Shown here piece after piece: positions 16,304-24,208 of a stretch of 62,454 nucleotides of DNA. Origin of the DNA: Bacillota bacterium. Its GTDB lineage: Bacteria; Bacillota; Limnochordia; Limnochordales; DUMU01. Both the position numbers and the translations under genes were made by a program. The notes below the pieces were generated by a model. That model searched no databases. It had not been told where the DNA came from and was given only the letters and a program-made list of their open reading frames with translations. The stretch covers positions 1 to 62,454 of the forward strand of contig DUMU01000021.1 of the NCBI GenBank assembly GCA_012839805.1. The letters are read 5' to 3'. The number at the start of each line of letters is the position of its first letter. Position 1 is the first letter of the stretch.

Positions 16304-17353
16304 TTGGCCGGAGTAATGGCGGGCTATGAGGAGGCCGTGCGGGTCACGGACGAGGCGGGCAATCTAATACGAACAGGTGATGACGGGTCGCTGCCGCTGC
16401 AGGCAGTTCAAAAGGGTGAACTGGAAGGCAGCTTGGTGGCCGGCCAGGTGCTGAAAGTGTCGCTGCCCATGGGCGAGATCGATCTCAGGGGCGTTAAAGA
16501 GGGTGGGGAAGGTGAGGAAGGTGAGCAAGGTGTAGGTGCGGTGGATGCCGCCCGGCTGCAGTACGAAGTGAGGGTGTACGGTCGGAACAAGCAAGTGGCG
16601 CAAGGGTATGCCGGGCGTGTGAAGGTGTCGCTTCGGCCATTGTCCGAGACCTCGGGAGCGTCCGGGGCGGTCGGGACGGCTGAAGAGGCTGGAGGTGGAC
16701 TGGAGCTCGTGGTGGAAGAGCCGCCCCGCCCGGCTGAACTGAAGGTCAAAGTGGTGGTACGCGGTGCGCTGCCTGCCGCCGCCCGGGTAGATCTGGAAAG
16801 CGGGTACGGGCTGGTGAAAGTGGTGGATCTCGGCGGGCCTCCTGTGGTGCGGAATGGGTATGGTCCTACCGGGCTGGGCCGCCTGGCGGGGGACTGGAGC
16901 GTGGAGGTGGACTACTCTGCCCTGCTGGTCGATGGGATAGCAGGGGATCTGGAGATGCGGGGCGACTATAGTGAAGCCAACGTCAGCCATGTAGGCGGTG
17001 ACCTCACCATCCGTTCAGACTACAAGGATATCCGGGTTGCGGACGTGCGGGGTGACGGCATCGGCGGCGATGTCAGAGCCAGCTCCTCGTATGGAGATCT
17101 GCGACTTGCGGGGCTGCGGCGGAACGTGGAGATCGAAGCCAAGTTCGCGAACGTGGATCTCGGGTTCACCGCTCCCCCGGACCACTGCTTCCGCCTGCGC
17201 AGCCGCTATGGGTCGATCGCTGATGACCTGTCGGTGACAGAGGAGCGGAGTGCCGGGAGCTGTGAGAAGTTGCGGCAAGGGGTGGCCGGCCGAGGGCAGT
17301 ACCGTGTAAGCGTCGAGACGGATGTATGGGAGGCGCCCGCCCGGAACAGGTAG
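16304..17353 (+). CDS. DUF4097-like (putative adhesin / auto-transporter-like beta-helix) protein, possibly 5'-truncated
   Basis: About 349 residues. The C-terminal half (from about residue 160) has a repeating short beta-strand pattern: VDLESGYGLVKVVDLGG, LEMRGDYSEANVSHVGG, LTIRSDYKDIRVADVRG, VRASSSYGDLRLAGLR. This is the beta-solenoid typical of DUF4097. The N-terminal third is not clearly assigned. No signal peptide or anchor is present, and the frame opens just after a stop at 16277-16279 inside a decayed region, so the native N-terminus may be lost. TTG 16304 and ATG 16316 are the available starts; neither has a good ribosome-binding site. Confidence 0.6.
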   Translation: MAGVMAGYEEAVRVTDEAGNLIRTGDDGSLPLQAVQKGELEGSLVAGQVLKVSLPMGEIDLRGVKEGGEGEEGEQGVGAVDAARLQYEVRVYGRNKQVAQGYAGRVKVSLRPLSETSGASGAVGTAEEAGGGLELVVEEPPRPAELKVKVVVRGALPAAARVDLESGYGLVKVVDLGGPPVVRNGYGPTGLGRLAGDWSVEVDYSALLVDGIAGDLEMRGDYSEANVSHVGGDLTIRSDYKDIRVADVRGDGIGGDVRASSSYGDLRLAGLRRNVEIEAKFANVDLGFTAPPDHCFRLRSRYGSIADDLSVTEERSAGSCEKLRQGVAGRGQYRVSVETDVWEAPARNR

Positions 17354-17753
17354 CAGGTGGTGCGGGAGAGGTAGTGCAGAAGCAGGTAGTGCTGAGGTAA
17401 TGCTGAGGTAATGTTGAGGTAGGCTGTAGGCCTAGGGTCACATCACAAGCCACAGGCCCGCGGCGGCAGGCCTAGGCAGTGGGCCGTGGGCGCCAGGTCG
17501 TATTCCTGGGCACAGGCCGCGGGCCCCGTAGATCCCGGGCGGCATGCGCAAAGGACCAGGCCGCATGCCACAGGCCCCGGGCGGCCTGTGCAAAGGGCTA
17601 GGCCAGAGGCCTGCAGCCCCTGCCGAGGCCTTTGGCGAATTGGCCAGGCGAAGGTGGGTACTACCGTGCTACCGCAGCGACCACTCCCCGGTCGCTGATT
17701 GGATCTACCCTGCCTGAGCCGATCCCCCAGCCTTTTGGGGTAGGTTGAGGGGT

Positions 17754-18019
17754 GGGTAACAAAACTACCCGGCCCCGGCGAAGGACTGGGTAAAATCATT
17801 ACCCACTGGCCGTCGACGAGTGTCGGCTGGCTGCCTCCCGGGGTGCGGCCGGCCCCGGCCAAGGCACTCGACCTGGGCATTTGTCCGCCCACTGGCCCGG
17901 GCGTCCAGGCCAGGGTCACGCCGGCTCGGCCTCCGCAAGGCGTGGGAACGTTCCCATCGGCGGGGCGGGTAGTTTCTTCACCCACTCTAGCACACAGAGT
18001 GGGTGAAAAAACTACCCGC
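17754..18019. repeat. Dyad module, copy A (four GGGT-N9-ACCC dyads plus palindrome)
   Basis: Dyads start at 17754, 17788, 17967 and 18001; each is GGGT, nine bases, ACCC. The first two and the last two are exactly 34 bases apart. The perfect 14-bp palindrome TGGGAACGTTCCCA at 17943-17956 starts 24 bases before the third dyad. Dyads 3 and 4 together form a 24-bp inverted repeat with one mismatch (17965-17988 against 17996-18019, 7-base loop). The nine-base centres are A/T-rich, often GAAAAAACT. Copy B at 21871 has the same elements with the same spacing. Confidence 0.8.
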
Positions 18020-18020
18020 A

Positions 18021-18176
18021 GTCTTGGTGGAGTTGGTGGGGTTGATGTGGTTGATAGAGTTGGTGCGGTTGGCATGGTTGGTGGGGTTGGCGTGGTTGGT
18101 GGAGTTGACAGGGATGCTGCGGTTGGTGTGGTCGGTGGAGTCGGCGTAGTTGCGTTGGTTGGCGTTACTGAGATAA
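18021..18176. repeat. Degenerate 9-base minisatellite (TTGGTGGNG type)
   Basis: About 16 tandem units of roughly nine bases, for example TTGGTGGAG, TTGGTGGGG and TTGGCGTGG, begin just after module A. All frames through it encode trivial repeats, so a protein origin cannot be excluded but is not supported. Confidence 0.6.
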
Positions 18177-18251
18177 TTGCAGTTCCGGGGTAAGGACACC
18201 ACGGCTTCGGGGTTCGGCAGACCAAGCTGCGACGCTGGATTCTAGGTAATT

Positions 18252-18935
18252 CTAGATAACCGTAGCTCCGGCTCTTGCCATCTCGTCGATAGCCCTGTCC
18301 CCGTCTCCTTTATTCACATTCACTGCCCGCACGGCGTCTCTTATCACGACCACTTCCAAGCCTTCTTTGAGCCCGTCCAGGACTGTGGCCTTCACGCAGT
18401 AATCGGTGGCCAGCCCGCCTACGTAGATGCGCTTTACACCCTGCTGGCGAAGCCATTCCGCAAGGGGCGGGCCAAAGGTTTCCTCCGGCGCGCTTGCCTT
18501 GTTCTTCCCGGCCACTTGGCCGGCCGATTGGTTTGTCACCTGGCTCTCTGCGGCCTGGAGCCTTGAGTCAAATCCGGAATAGGCCTCCCGGTTCGCCACA
18601 AAGCCCTTCACAAAAACTGGTCCTTCCACGAGAAGGTCCGGATGGAAGTCAGACCCATAGGTATGCTGCAGGCAGTGGGGCGGCCATATGCCACCGTTAG
18701 GCTTAAAGGAAGAGTGATCGGCCGGATGCCAGTCCTTCGTATAAACTACTGGCAATCCCCGCTCACGGAACTTTTTGATCGAGGTGTTCAGGACGGGCAC
18801 GACCTGATCGCCCTCTGGTACCGCAAGTGCTCCCCCCGGACAAAAGTCGTTCTGGACGTCGACCACGACCAGACAAGAATAGTTAGGGATATCGATTTGG
18901 TTAGGAATAGGATAAACGTTACGGGTTATCGACAT
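18252..18935 (-). CDS. pncA: Nicotinamidase / isochorismatase-family hydrolase
   Basis: 227 residues. It deamidates nicotinamide to nicotinate for NAD salvage. The catalytic triad positions are Asp in VVVDVQNDFCPGGAL, Lys in the PVFVKGFVANREAYSGF region, and the nucleophile Cys in GGLATDYCVKATVLDG. Metal ligands are in DWHPADHSSF and the following PPHC. An insertion of about 25 polar residues (SQVTNQSAGQVAGKNKASAP and following) before the LxEWLRQQGVKRIYV core is not usual for PncA. ATG 18935 has GGAGG upstream. Confidence 0.92.
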   Translation of the reverse strand: MSITRNVYPIPNQIDIPNYSCLVVVDVQNDFCPGGALAVPEGDQVVPVLNTSIKKFRERGLPVVYTKDWHPADHSSFKPNGGIWPPHCLQHTYGSDFHPDLLVEGPVFVKGFVANREAYSGFDSRLQAAESQVTNQSAGQVAGKNKASAPEETFGPPLAEWLRQQGVKRIYVGGLATDYCVKATVLDGLKEGLEVVVIRDAVRAVNVNKGDGDRAIDEMARAGATVI

Positions 18936-19001
18936 CGAACCACTACCTCCGAGAGTTTTGCTTATCCCGTGCTGCTCAAGGTATTATCTCAGACCGTCCG
19001 G

Positions 19002-19910
19002 TTACTGCGCTTGAACCGTCTCATCTCTCCAGGTAGTAAGACGAACGCCGAGGTCGTCTATCATCCGATAGGTTTCCGGGTCGAGGAAAGCTTGCAAGTC
19101 CCAGACCCGTTGTTGCCAGCCGGGGAAGATGGCCCGGAGTTCAGGCGTATCCGCGGCGGGGTGGATGATTACCTGGCTCAAACCGGCGGGGAGTCCCGCA
19201 AAGATTTGCCGTATTGCTTCCTTCTTGGCAGCGTAACTGGGAGCGGCCGGCAACTGCACGAGGTAGTCGAGTTTCACCCCAGGATAGGCCTCGCTGCAGC
19301 GGGCGAGCGCCTCCACCGGATAGCCGGCCCGGGCGTACTCCTCTCGAACGAGCGGCGAGAGGCGCAGAAGCATGGGGGTCAGGCGATGCTCGGCCGCCAC
19401 GGCCAGGAAGGCTTCCAGGAACGCGGGGGTAGCGAAGACAGTGCCCATGTGCGTGTCCAGGTGGGTGGGGGAGAGGCCCCAGGCCCTAGCCCGTTCGACC
19501 TGGGCCGTCAGCTCTAGGCGAACCTCTGCCGCCGAGGCGTGGGTCGCTACCGATTTTACGTCCCGCCAAAGGAAGCCGTCGGGGTCAACCAGCCCAGAAA
19601 CGGTTGCCGACGGGGAAACTGGCCTCCACCGATAGGTAGCCCACTCGCTGGTCAGGGTCGCATGGATGCCGATGTCGGCCGTGCCGGTGCCGGCCCTGGC
19701 GCTGTCGGCCGCTGTTTTTTCATCTGTCAGCCAGCGGACAAAGTCGTACGCCCACGGACATGGGACCATGACGCTACCAGAACGCACCGGCGAAGACGTA
19801 ATCAGTTCCTTGACAGCCAGGTTGACCGCATGGCACATCCCGATGTCGTCACAATGGACGATTACCCGGCGCTCTCCCCTTGAGGACTCCGATGAGGACT
19901 CCGAGGTCAT
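19002..19910 (-). CDS. ChbG/HpnK-family (YdjC-like) carbohydrate deacetylase
   Basis: 302 residues. The YdjC fold hydrolyses N-acetyl groups from chito-oligosaccharides or related sugars, or acts on hopanoid precursors. The metal-binding Asp-Asp is in VIVHCDDIGMCHAVN, and the His pair in GIHATLTSEW and THLDTHMGTVFA. A later VIIHPAADTPEL completes the active site. GGGGGAG lies just upstream of ATG 19910. The Ser/Glu-rich first 12 residues come from a short direct repeat (GAGGACTCCGA). No sugar-uptake genes are nearby, so the substrate is open. Confidence 0.88.
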   Translation of the reverse strand: MTSESSSESSRGERRVIVHCDDIGMCHAVNLAVKELITSSPVRSGSVMVPCPWAYDFVRWLTDEKTAADSARAGTGTADIGIHATLTSEWATYRWRPVSPSATVSGLVDPDGFLWRDVKSVATHASAAEVRLELTAQVERARAWGLSPTHLDTHMGTVFATPAFLEAFLAVAAEHRLTPMLLRLSPLVREEYARAGYPVEALARCSEAYPGVKLDYLVQLPAAPSYAAKKEAIRQIFAGLPAGLSQVIIHPAADTPELRAIFPGWQQRVWDLQAFLDPETYRMIDDLGVRLTTWRDETVQAQ

Positions 19911-19945
19911 GGGACACTCCCCCGTTTCTTGGGATTTGCGTCTTT

Positions 19946-20001
19946 CTCACCTGCTCGCCTGCTCACCTGCTTACCTGCTCACCTGTTCGCCTGCTCACCT
20001 G
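19946..20001. repeat. 8-base tandem repeat (CTCACCTG)7
   Basis: Seven units of CTCACCTG with a few substitutions (CTCGCCTG, CTTACCTG, TTCGCCTG) fill exactly 56 bases upstream of the deacetylase gene. The unit is not a multiple of three, so it is not a coding repeat. Confidence 0.8.
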
Positions 20002-20086
20002 CTGATGTCTCGTTCTCCCCGCGAAACGCATTTCCTGCGCTTGGGGTTGCAGGCAGTTCACCAGTAGTGCCGGCAAAGCGAGGCGA

Positions 20087-20692
20087 TCACTGGCTCCTGC
20101 CGGGAGACAACGCCGCGAAAGCTTGCCGGGCGGCAGCCAGGGTATACTCGATATCCGCTTCGGTGTGGGGCGCCTGCACGAACCAGGCCTCGTACTTGGA
20201 TGGCGGCAGGAGCACGCCCCGGCGGACCAACTCCTGGAAGAAGAGGCCGTAGAGGTGGCTGTCGGCGACTTCGGTGTCGGCGAAGTTCCGGATCGGCCGT
20301 TCACTGAAGAAGAGGGTGAAGGCGCCCCCCACCCGGTTTAGCTGAACTGGAATCCCGGCTCGGCGTGCGGCGTCGAGCAGCCCTTCTTCCAGCCGGGCTG
20401 CAAATTGGTCGAGGCGGGGGTAGGGGTTTTCCTCCCGCAGGGTATCCAGGCAAGCGACGGCGGCGGCGATGCGGGGATGGCCGTGGCCGAGGATGAGGGC
20501 GCCGAAGGCGGCCAGGTAGTCGATGTAGCGGTTGCCGTCCACGTCATAGAGGTAACCGCCCCGGCCGTAGTCCATGAAAAGGGGGGCGCTCCCGCCCACC
20601 GGTGTGTAGGAGTGGCTCGGACTGTTGACACCACCCACAACGGCGTGGCTCGCGCGGGCAAAGAGTGCGGCGGAGTGCGGGAAGGAACGCCT
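20087..20692 (-). pseudogene. hemL: Internally deleted glutamate-1-semialdehyde 2,1-aminomutase (hemL-like)
   Basis: Both ends of a GSA aminomutase can be read in one frame: the N-terminus RSFPHSAALFARASHAVVGG-VNSP then the GGYLYDVDGNRYIDYLAAFG segment, and the C-terminus TLREENPYPRLDQFAARLEE through SKYEAWFVQAPHTEADIEYT. Between GHGHPRIAAAVA and CLDTLREEN the middle of the enzyme, roughly 230 residues with the PLP-binding Lys and cofactor pocket, is missing without a frameshift. The product cannot be catalytic. There is no clear start codon at the conserved N-terminus. The 'gene' is best seen as a deletion relic; the organism must have another hemL or no tetrapyrrole need. Confidence 0.85.
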
Positions 20693-20789
20693 AAAGGTGG
20701 GGTTAGCAGGGTGGGGGCCGGGGCGGGGTTGGGGTTGAGGTGATGGGGGTTCGTAGACGCCGCAGAACTCAAGCCAATCCGTCCTGTTT

Positions 20790-21698
20790 CTAGTACCTGG
20801 CTCGCTTGCCGGTTGCCCGGTAGATGTAGCGCTCGCTGACGTCCACGATGTAGTTCAGGACAGGATCGTCTAGGTACACCGTGCGCAGGGGCAACTGCGG
20901 CGCTTCCTCGATCTTGGCCAGCATTCCCGTAAACGTCAAATCTTCCGGGTGGATTGTGATCAAAGTCACGCCGTGGTCCTGGCTGATAGCCTTCTTAATG
21001 TAGTCTCGGGCCCTCGTTTGGGCGACCTGCTCGGAATCTGGGAAATGACCGGTCACCCGGTAGTGTTGCGGGCCGTTGAACTCAAAGGCTACGCTCCCCC
21101 CTTCGCAGGCAGCATACCACCGGTCGTACTCCAGGTTTTCACCGGTTGTCGGGTTGCACAGAAATCCGGGGCGAGCGTTGTCGTCGTATTCGGATAAATC
21201 GACGAGCAAGGTCAGCCACTCTTTCATCAGCGCTTCGCCGACGTGGGGTGCACGGTCGAGGCGCTTTTGCACTTGCTCGAGTTCACGCCAGCGTTCTGCC
21301 AGGGCAGGGTAGCACAGGGTGAACCTCGTGCTGTGTGCACCAGCCGGCTCGACACTCAACCACCCCTGGCCCACCAGCTCCCGAACATGCTTGCAGAGAG
21401 TGTGGCGTTCGATACCCAGTTCACGGGCAAGTTTCCGCTGGCTGACGGTGATAGTCTTGACTTGCGCTGGCACTTGCGCTGGCGTGCGAGTCCGCCCCTG
21501 ACCTGGCGTGACCACTTGAGCCCGTTCATGGCAGCGCGAGAGAAGTGCCAGGTAAATCACCTTGGCGATCGGAGTGATCCCGGAACTGACCAGGTCGACC
21601 GGTGTGGGGATCTCGAACCATCGGCAGCTGAGCCCCCTGTATTTCCGGGCACTCTGGTCTGTGGCCGGTGGCTGCGGTTTTTTGGCCGAAACGTCCAT
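20790..21698 (-). CDS. Winged-helix / PD-(D/E)xK-like nuclease fusion protein
   Basis: 302 residues. An N-terminal domain (about 20-125) resembles a replication-initiator-like or GntR-like winged helix: ITPIAKVIYLALLSR, then VSQRKLARELGIERHTLCKH and VRELVGQGWLSVEP. The C-terminal part (about 175-270) looks like a restriction-endonuclease fold: VAFEFNGPQHYRVTG supplies the Glu/Gly-Pro-Gln-His-Tyr element seen in Vsr-like and mismatch-type nucleases, and RARDYIKKAISQDHGVTLIT fits the helix and strand that follow it. No restriction-methylation partner is present. GGGGG precedes ATG 21698. Dyad module B begins about 170 bases upstream. Confidence 0.65.
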   Translation of the reverse strand: MDVSAKKPQPPATDQSARKYRGLSCRWFEIPTPVDLVSSGITPIAKVIYLALLSRCHERAQVVTPGQGRTRTPAQVPAQVKTITVSQRKLARELGIERHTLCKHVRELVGQGWLSVEPAGAHSTRFTLCYPALAERWRELEQVQKRLDRAPHVGEALMKEWLTLLVDLSEYDDNARPGFLCNPTTGENLEYDRWYAACEGGSVAFEFNGPQHYRVTGHFPDSEQVAQTRARDYIKKAISQDHGVTLITIHPEDLTFTGMLAKIEEAPQLPLRTVYLDDPVLNYIVDVSERYIYRATGKRARY

Positions 21699-21870
21699 GC
21701 TAACCCCCTAGCTGGGTTTAGCGGATGAGTTGTGGATCAAGCCTCAGTAACAAGAGCCGTATATGAGGCGCGAACCAGCTCACTAAGACCGTAACTCCTG
21801 CTGCAGAGTATGCCCACAATATGTATTATATGGCATCACTTGGCAACTATGTCCAGAGGGTGGGTGAGGC

Positions 21871-22139
21871 GGGTACAAAAACTACCCGACCCCGGCGGAC
21901 GAGTGGGTGAAAAAACTACCCACCTACCACCGATGACAGTTGGGCTTGAGGTCTGCCGGAGAGCATCGCAACCCGTGCAAGCACTGTAGCTGGGCGTTAG
22001 CATGCGGCCTCGCCTCGCCCGCCCGGGCCACGGTTCACCCAGACCCCGGCCCGGCCTGCGTGGGAACGTTCCCAAGGCCTGGGTGGGTAACTTTTCGACC
22101 CAGCCAACGCCGCCGGGTGGGTGAAAAAAGCACCTACCC
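21871..22139. repeat. Dyad module, copy B (four GGGT-N9-ACCC dyads plus palindrome)
   Basis: Dyads start at 21871, 21905, 22085 and 22119 (the last ends ACCT, one mismatch). The pairs are again 34 bases apart, and the palindrome TGGGAACGTTCCCA at 22061-22074 starts 24 bases before the third dyad. First dyad to palindrome is 190 bases against 189 in copy A. The region between pairs is diverged but keeps a GCACT...CTGGGC block at the matching place (21981-21995; copy A 17864-17878). The copies are in the same orientation, 4.1 kb apart. Confidence 0.8.
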
Positions 22140-22538
22140 CCGCACCGCCTGCCTGCCTGCCTGTGGGTATGCCTACCAGTAAGCCTCTCGCCACTTCCTG
22201 GCCGGTGACCAGCTTCGCGGTTTGACGCATGGCTATGACGCCTGGATTCATCGCAAGTTCAATGTCTATATGACTCGTGGCAGCGAGCCCTGGCAGAACC
22301 AGTCCTCGTTCAGCAAACCGCGACCCGCCGCCGATCCCGCTCGTGAACAGGGCTCTGTAACTGCGCCGTCTGCTCAGTGTCGGCGGCGTACTCTACCGTA
22401 TCAACGTCCGGAGTTGTCCCGAACCAGTCGCTGCCTCCTCCGCCTGATCCCGACTACCATTGGAAAACAGCGTCTTTGACGTACCCCTTCAACCTGCGTC
22501 AACATTAGCGCGAGCTTCGGCTCAACCGGTTGGTCTTC

Positions 22539-22724
22539 ATGACTGTCGGACCTGAGCCCTGGTGGTCCGAGCGCGCCCGCCTGCTCGACGCGGAGGCAGA
22601 ACGGCTCGGCATCACGTTCGCCGACAGTGTCTTGCGGGAACGGTGGGTCACCGGTGAACTTTGGGAGGCCAGCACTCTCAAACGCTGGGCCGCACTGGCA
22701 GACGGTAGCTGTCCCCAGTCATAG
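22539..22724 (+). CDS. Short unidentified ORF (61 aa)
   Basis: ATG 22539 opens a frame reading MTVGPEPWWSERARLLDAEA and then ERLGITFADSVLRERWVTGE, which has protein-like composition and amphipathic helices. There is no clear ribosome-binding site, and no family was recognised. It may be the tail of a decayed gene. Confidence 0.3.
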   Translation: MTVGPEPWWSERARLLDAEAERLGITFADSVLRERWVTGELWEASTLKRWAALADGSCPQS

Positions 22725-22882
22725 GGCAGCCTCTCCACCGGCATCGCCTGAATAGCGTTCCAGGTATCGTGGGCGGCCGTCGCCAGCAGGAACAAGAGTT
22801 TAGCGCCACACTGAGTCAAAATGACCAGTCTTCGAGTGGCGGCGACGGATGAGTTGGAACACTTCCGCCGCCGCCCTGAGTC

Positions 22883-24208
22883 TTAACTCTTTAGATACGT
22901 GCACTCCAGCCGCAGACATTCGTCCTCAGCTACGTACCGCTCCGAGAAGGCGAACTTGTATGCCCCTGCGTCGATCACGCCATTGCCCCGTCTAATACGG
23001 ATGTTCTTTGCCCCGGCGGGGATGGCGAGGTACAAGCCGGATTTTGCGTTGGCGCCCAGGTAGTTCTGCAACTTACCCACGACCAGATTGGGGTCCTCAA
23101 TTGTCGTCGTGACATACTTATCTCTCGACAGCGCTACGGAACCGATAATGTGTTCGGGGTACACCTTCACCATCTTGCGGTAGATCACTTGCACCTTACT
23201 CGGGTCGCGCGGGTTGGGGACCAGCTCGAACTCTATTTTGTGCCCGTCATTGTCGAATTCAGCCAGATGCTCTAGGTTTGCATCATGAATACCAAACGTC
23301 CAGTTTTCTCCTCGCGGGATGACGCCACCGTTTGCCTCAAGAATGGCATTCATACGCTGCAGTTCCCGATCGTCGACGCGGGAGGTACCGCCGAAGTAGT
23401 TGAGGGTGGTGCCATCGCTCAACGGGATGGCTATCAGGTAGTGCCGTATCTCGCCGTCCCGCGCCGGCGTCATATTTGCAGCCAGAATCCGAAGCGACTC
23501 CGCCAGATCGGTGCAGTCCTTGCACGCAGCCAGGTGGCCTTCCACTTTTTCCCGATCCTCAGGCATTATCCGCCCCTTGGCATACTGGAACAGGAAGGCG
23601 TAGGCGTCTTTGCAGTTCACGACAAATCCCCCCTCGACCACGTATCGGGACAAGTGTCTGCGGAGCTTTTGCAGCCCGTAATGGCACTTAGACTTGACAG
23701 AGCCCACCGGTTGGTTGGTTAGGTGCGCCACCTGGTGGACACTGAAGTCCCTGACGAAACGGTAGTACACCACGCTGCGCTGGGCCTCCGGAAGCTTGCT
23801 GATAGCTTCCATGATGCGCCGCGTTAGCTCGTTGGCCAGCGCTACCTCCTCGGCGGATGGTACATGATCCATTGCCGTCTCTATGAAGTGGACGATGCTC
23901 TCGTCGCCCGTGCACAGGTTCACCTCCCGTATGGCGGCCGGACTGCCCAGGTAACGAAACGCGACGTTGCGGGCGATGGTGCGCAGCCATTGCCGCTGCC
24001 GGCCGGTTTCCTGGTAACCGTCGTAGGCCTTGAACGCCCGGATGAACGTCTCCTGGACGATGTCTTCCGCGGCCTCCTGGCTACCGACGATTTTCTTGAC
24101 ATACCGGAGGAGCCACCCCTGGTTGTTGACGACGACCTGCTCGAATGGGGAATCGATCTCCAGGACGCACCACCCCCGCGGCGGCATCTGCATCGCCTGA
24201 GGCGCCAT
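22883..24208 (-). CDS. ECF-type RNA polymerase sigma factor fused to a zinc-finger and a C-terminal sensor-like region
   Basis: About 441 residues from ATG 24208 (the frame is open to GTG 24406). Region 2 is visible as LLRYVKKIVGSQEAAEDIVQ, then ETFIRAFKAYDGYQ, and region 4 as ISKLPEAQRSVVYYRFVRDF with the HTH VHQVAHLTNQPVGSVKSKCH. After the sigma domains comes a zf-HC2-like motif (KVEGHLAACKDCTDLAESL), normally found in a separate anti-sigma factor. A further 200 residues of unknown fold follow, with beta-rich strands and no membrane helix. The protein may be self-regulated through its own zinc finger. No separate anti-sigma gene is adjacent. Confidence 0.8.
   Translation of the reverse strand: MAPQAMQMPPRGWCVLEIDSPFEQVVVNNQGWLLRYVKKIVGSQEAAEDIVQETFIRAFKAYDGYQETGRQRQWLRTIARNVAFRYLGSPAAIREVNLCTGDESIVHFIETAMDHVPSAEEVALANELTRRIMEAISKLPEAQRSVVYYRFVRDFSVHQVAHLTNQPVGSVKSKCHYGLQKLRRHLSRYVVEGGFVVNCKDAYAFLFQYAKGRIMPEDREKVEGHLAACKDCTDLAESLRILAANMTPARDGEIRHYLIAIPLSDGTTLNYFGGTSRVDDRELQRMNAILEANGGVIPRGENWTFGIHDANLEHLAEFDNDGHKIEFELVPNPRDPSKVQVIYRKMVKVYPEHIIGSVALSRDKYVTTTIEDPNLVVGKLQNYLGANAKSGLYLAIPAGAKNIRIRRGNGVIDAGAYKFAFSERYVAEDECLRLECTYLKS

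Larger units (their letters stand above)
17354..18251. other. Long gene-free region with dyad module and minisatellite
   Basis: About 900 bases without a supported gene. 17354-17420 has short direct repeats of the type GAGGTAATGCT. 17440-17640 is GC-rich with many degenerate CAGGCC/GGCC repeats. Dyad module copy A is at 17754-18019 and a 9-base minisatellite at 18021-18176. Long open frames on both strands here are side effects of low complexity. Confidence 0.6.
21699..22882. other. Long mostly gene-free region with dyad module B
   Basis: About 1.2 kb. Copy B of the dyad module occupies 21871-22139. Beyond it, 22200-22480 and 22539-22724 contain protein-like but unrecognised open stretches that probably derive from decayed genes. 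No RNA gene was recognised. Confidence 0.5.

Noticed and set aside
17943-17956. LexA/SOS box
   Set aside because: Firmicute LexA sites have GAAC-N4-GTTC; here GAAC and GTTC abut with no spacer.
17443-18225. A 260-codon minus-strand frame through the dyad module and minisatellite
   Set aside because: Its composition is dictated by the repeats; no start signal or homology.
21871-22139. CRISPR array
   Set aside because: The repeated dyads are only 17 bp, palindromic, unevenly grouped and lack spacers and cas genes.
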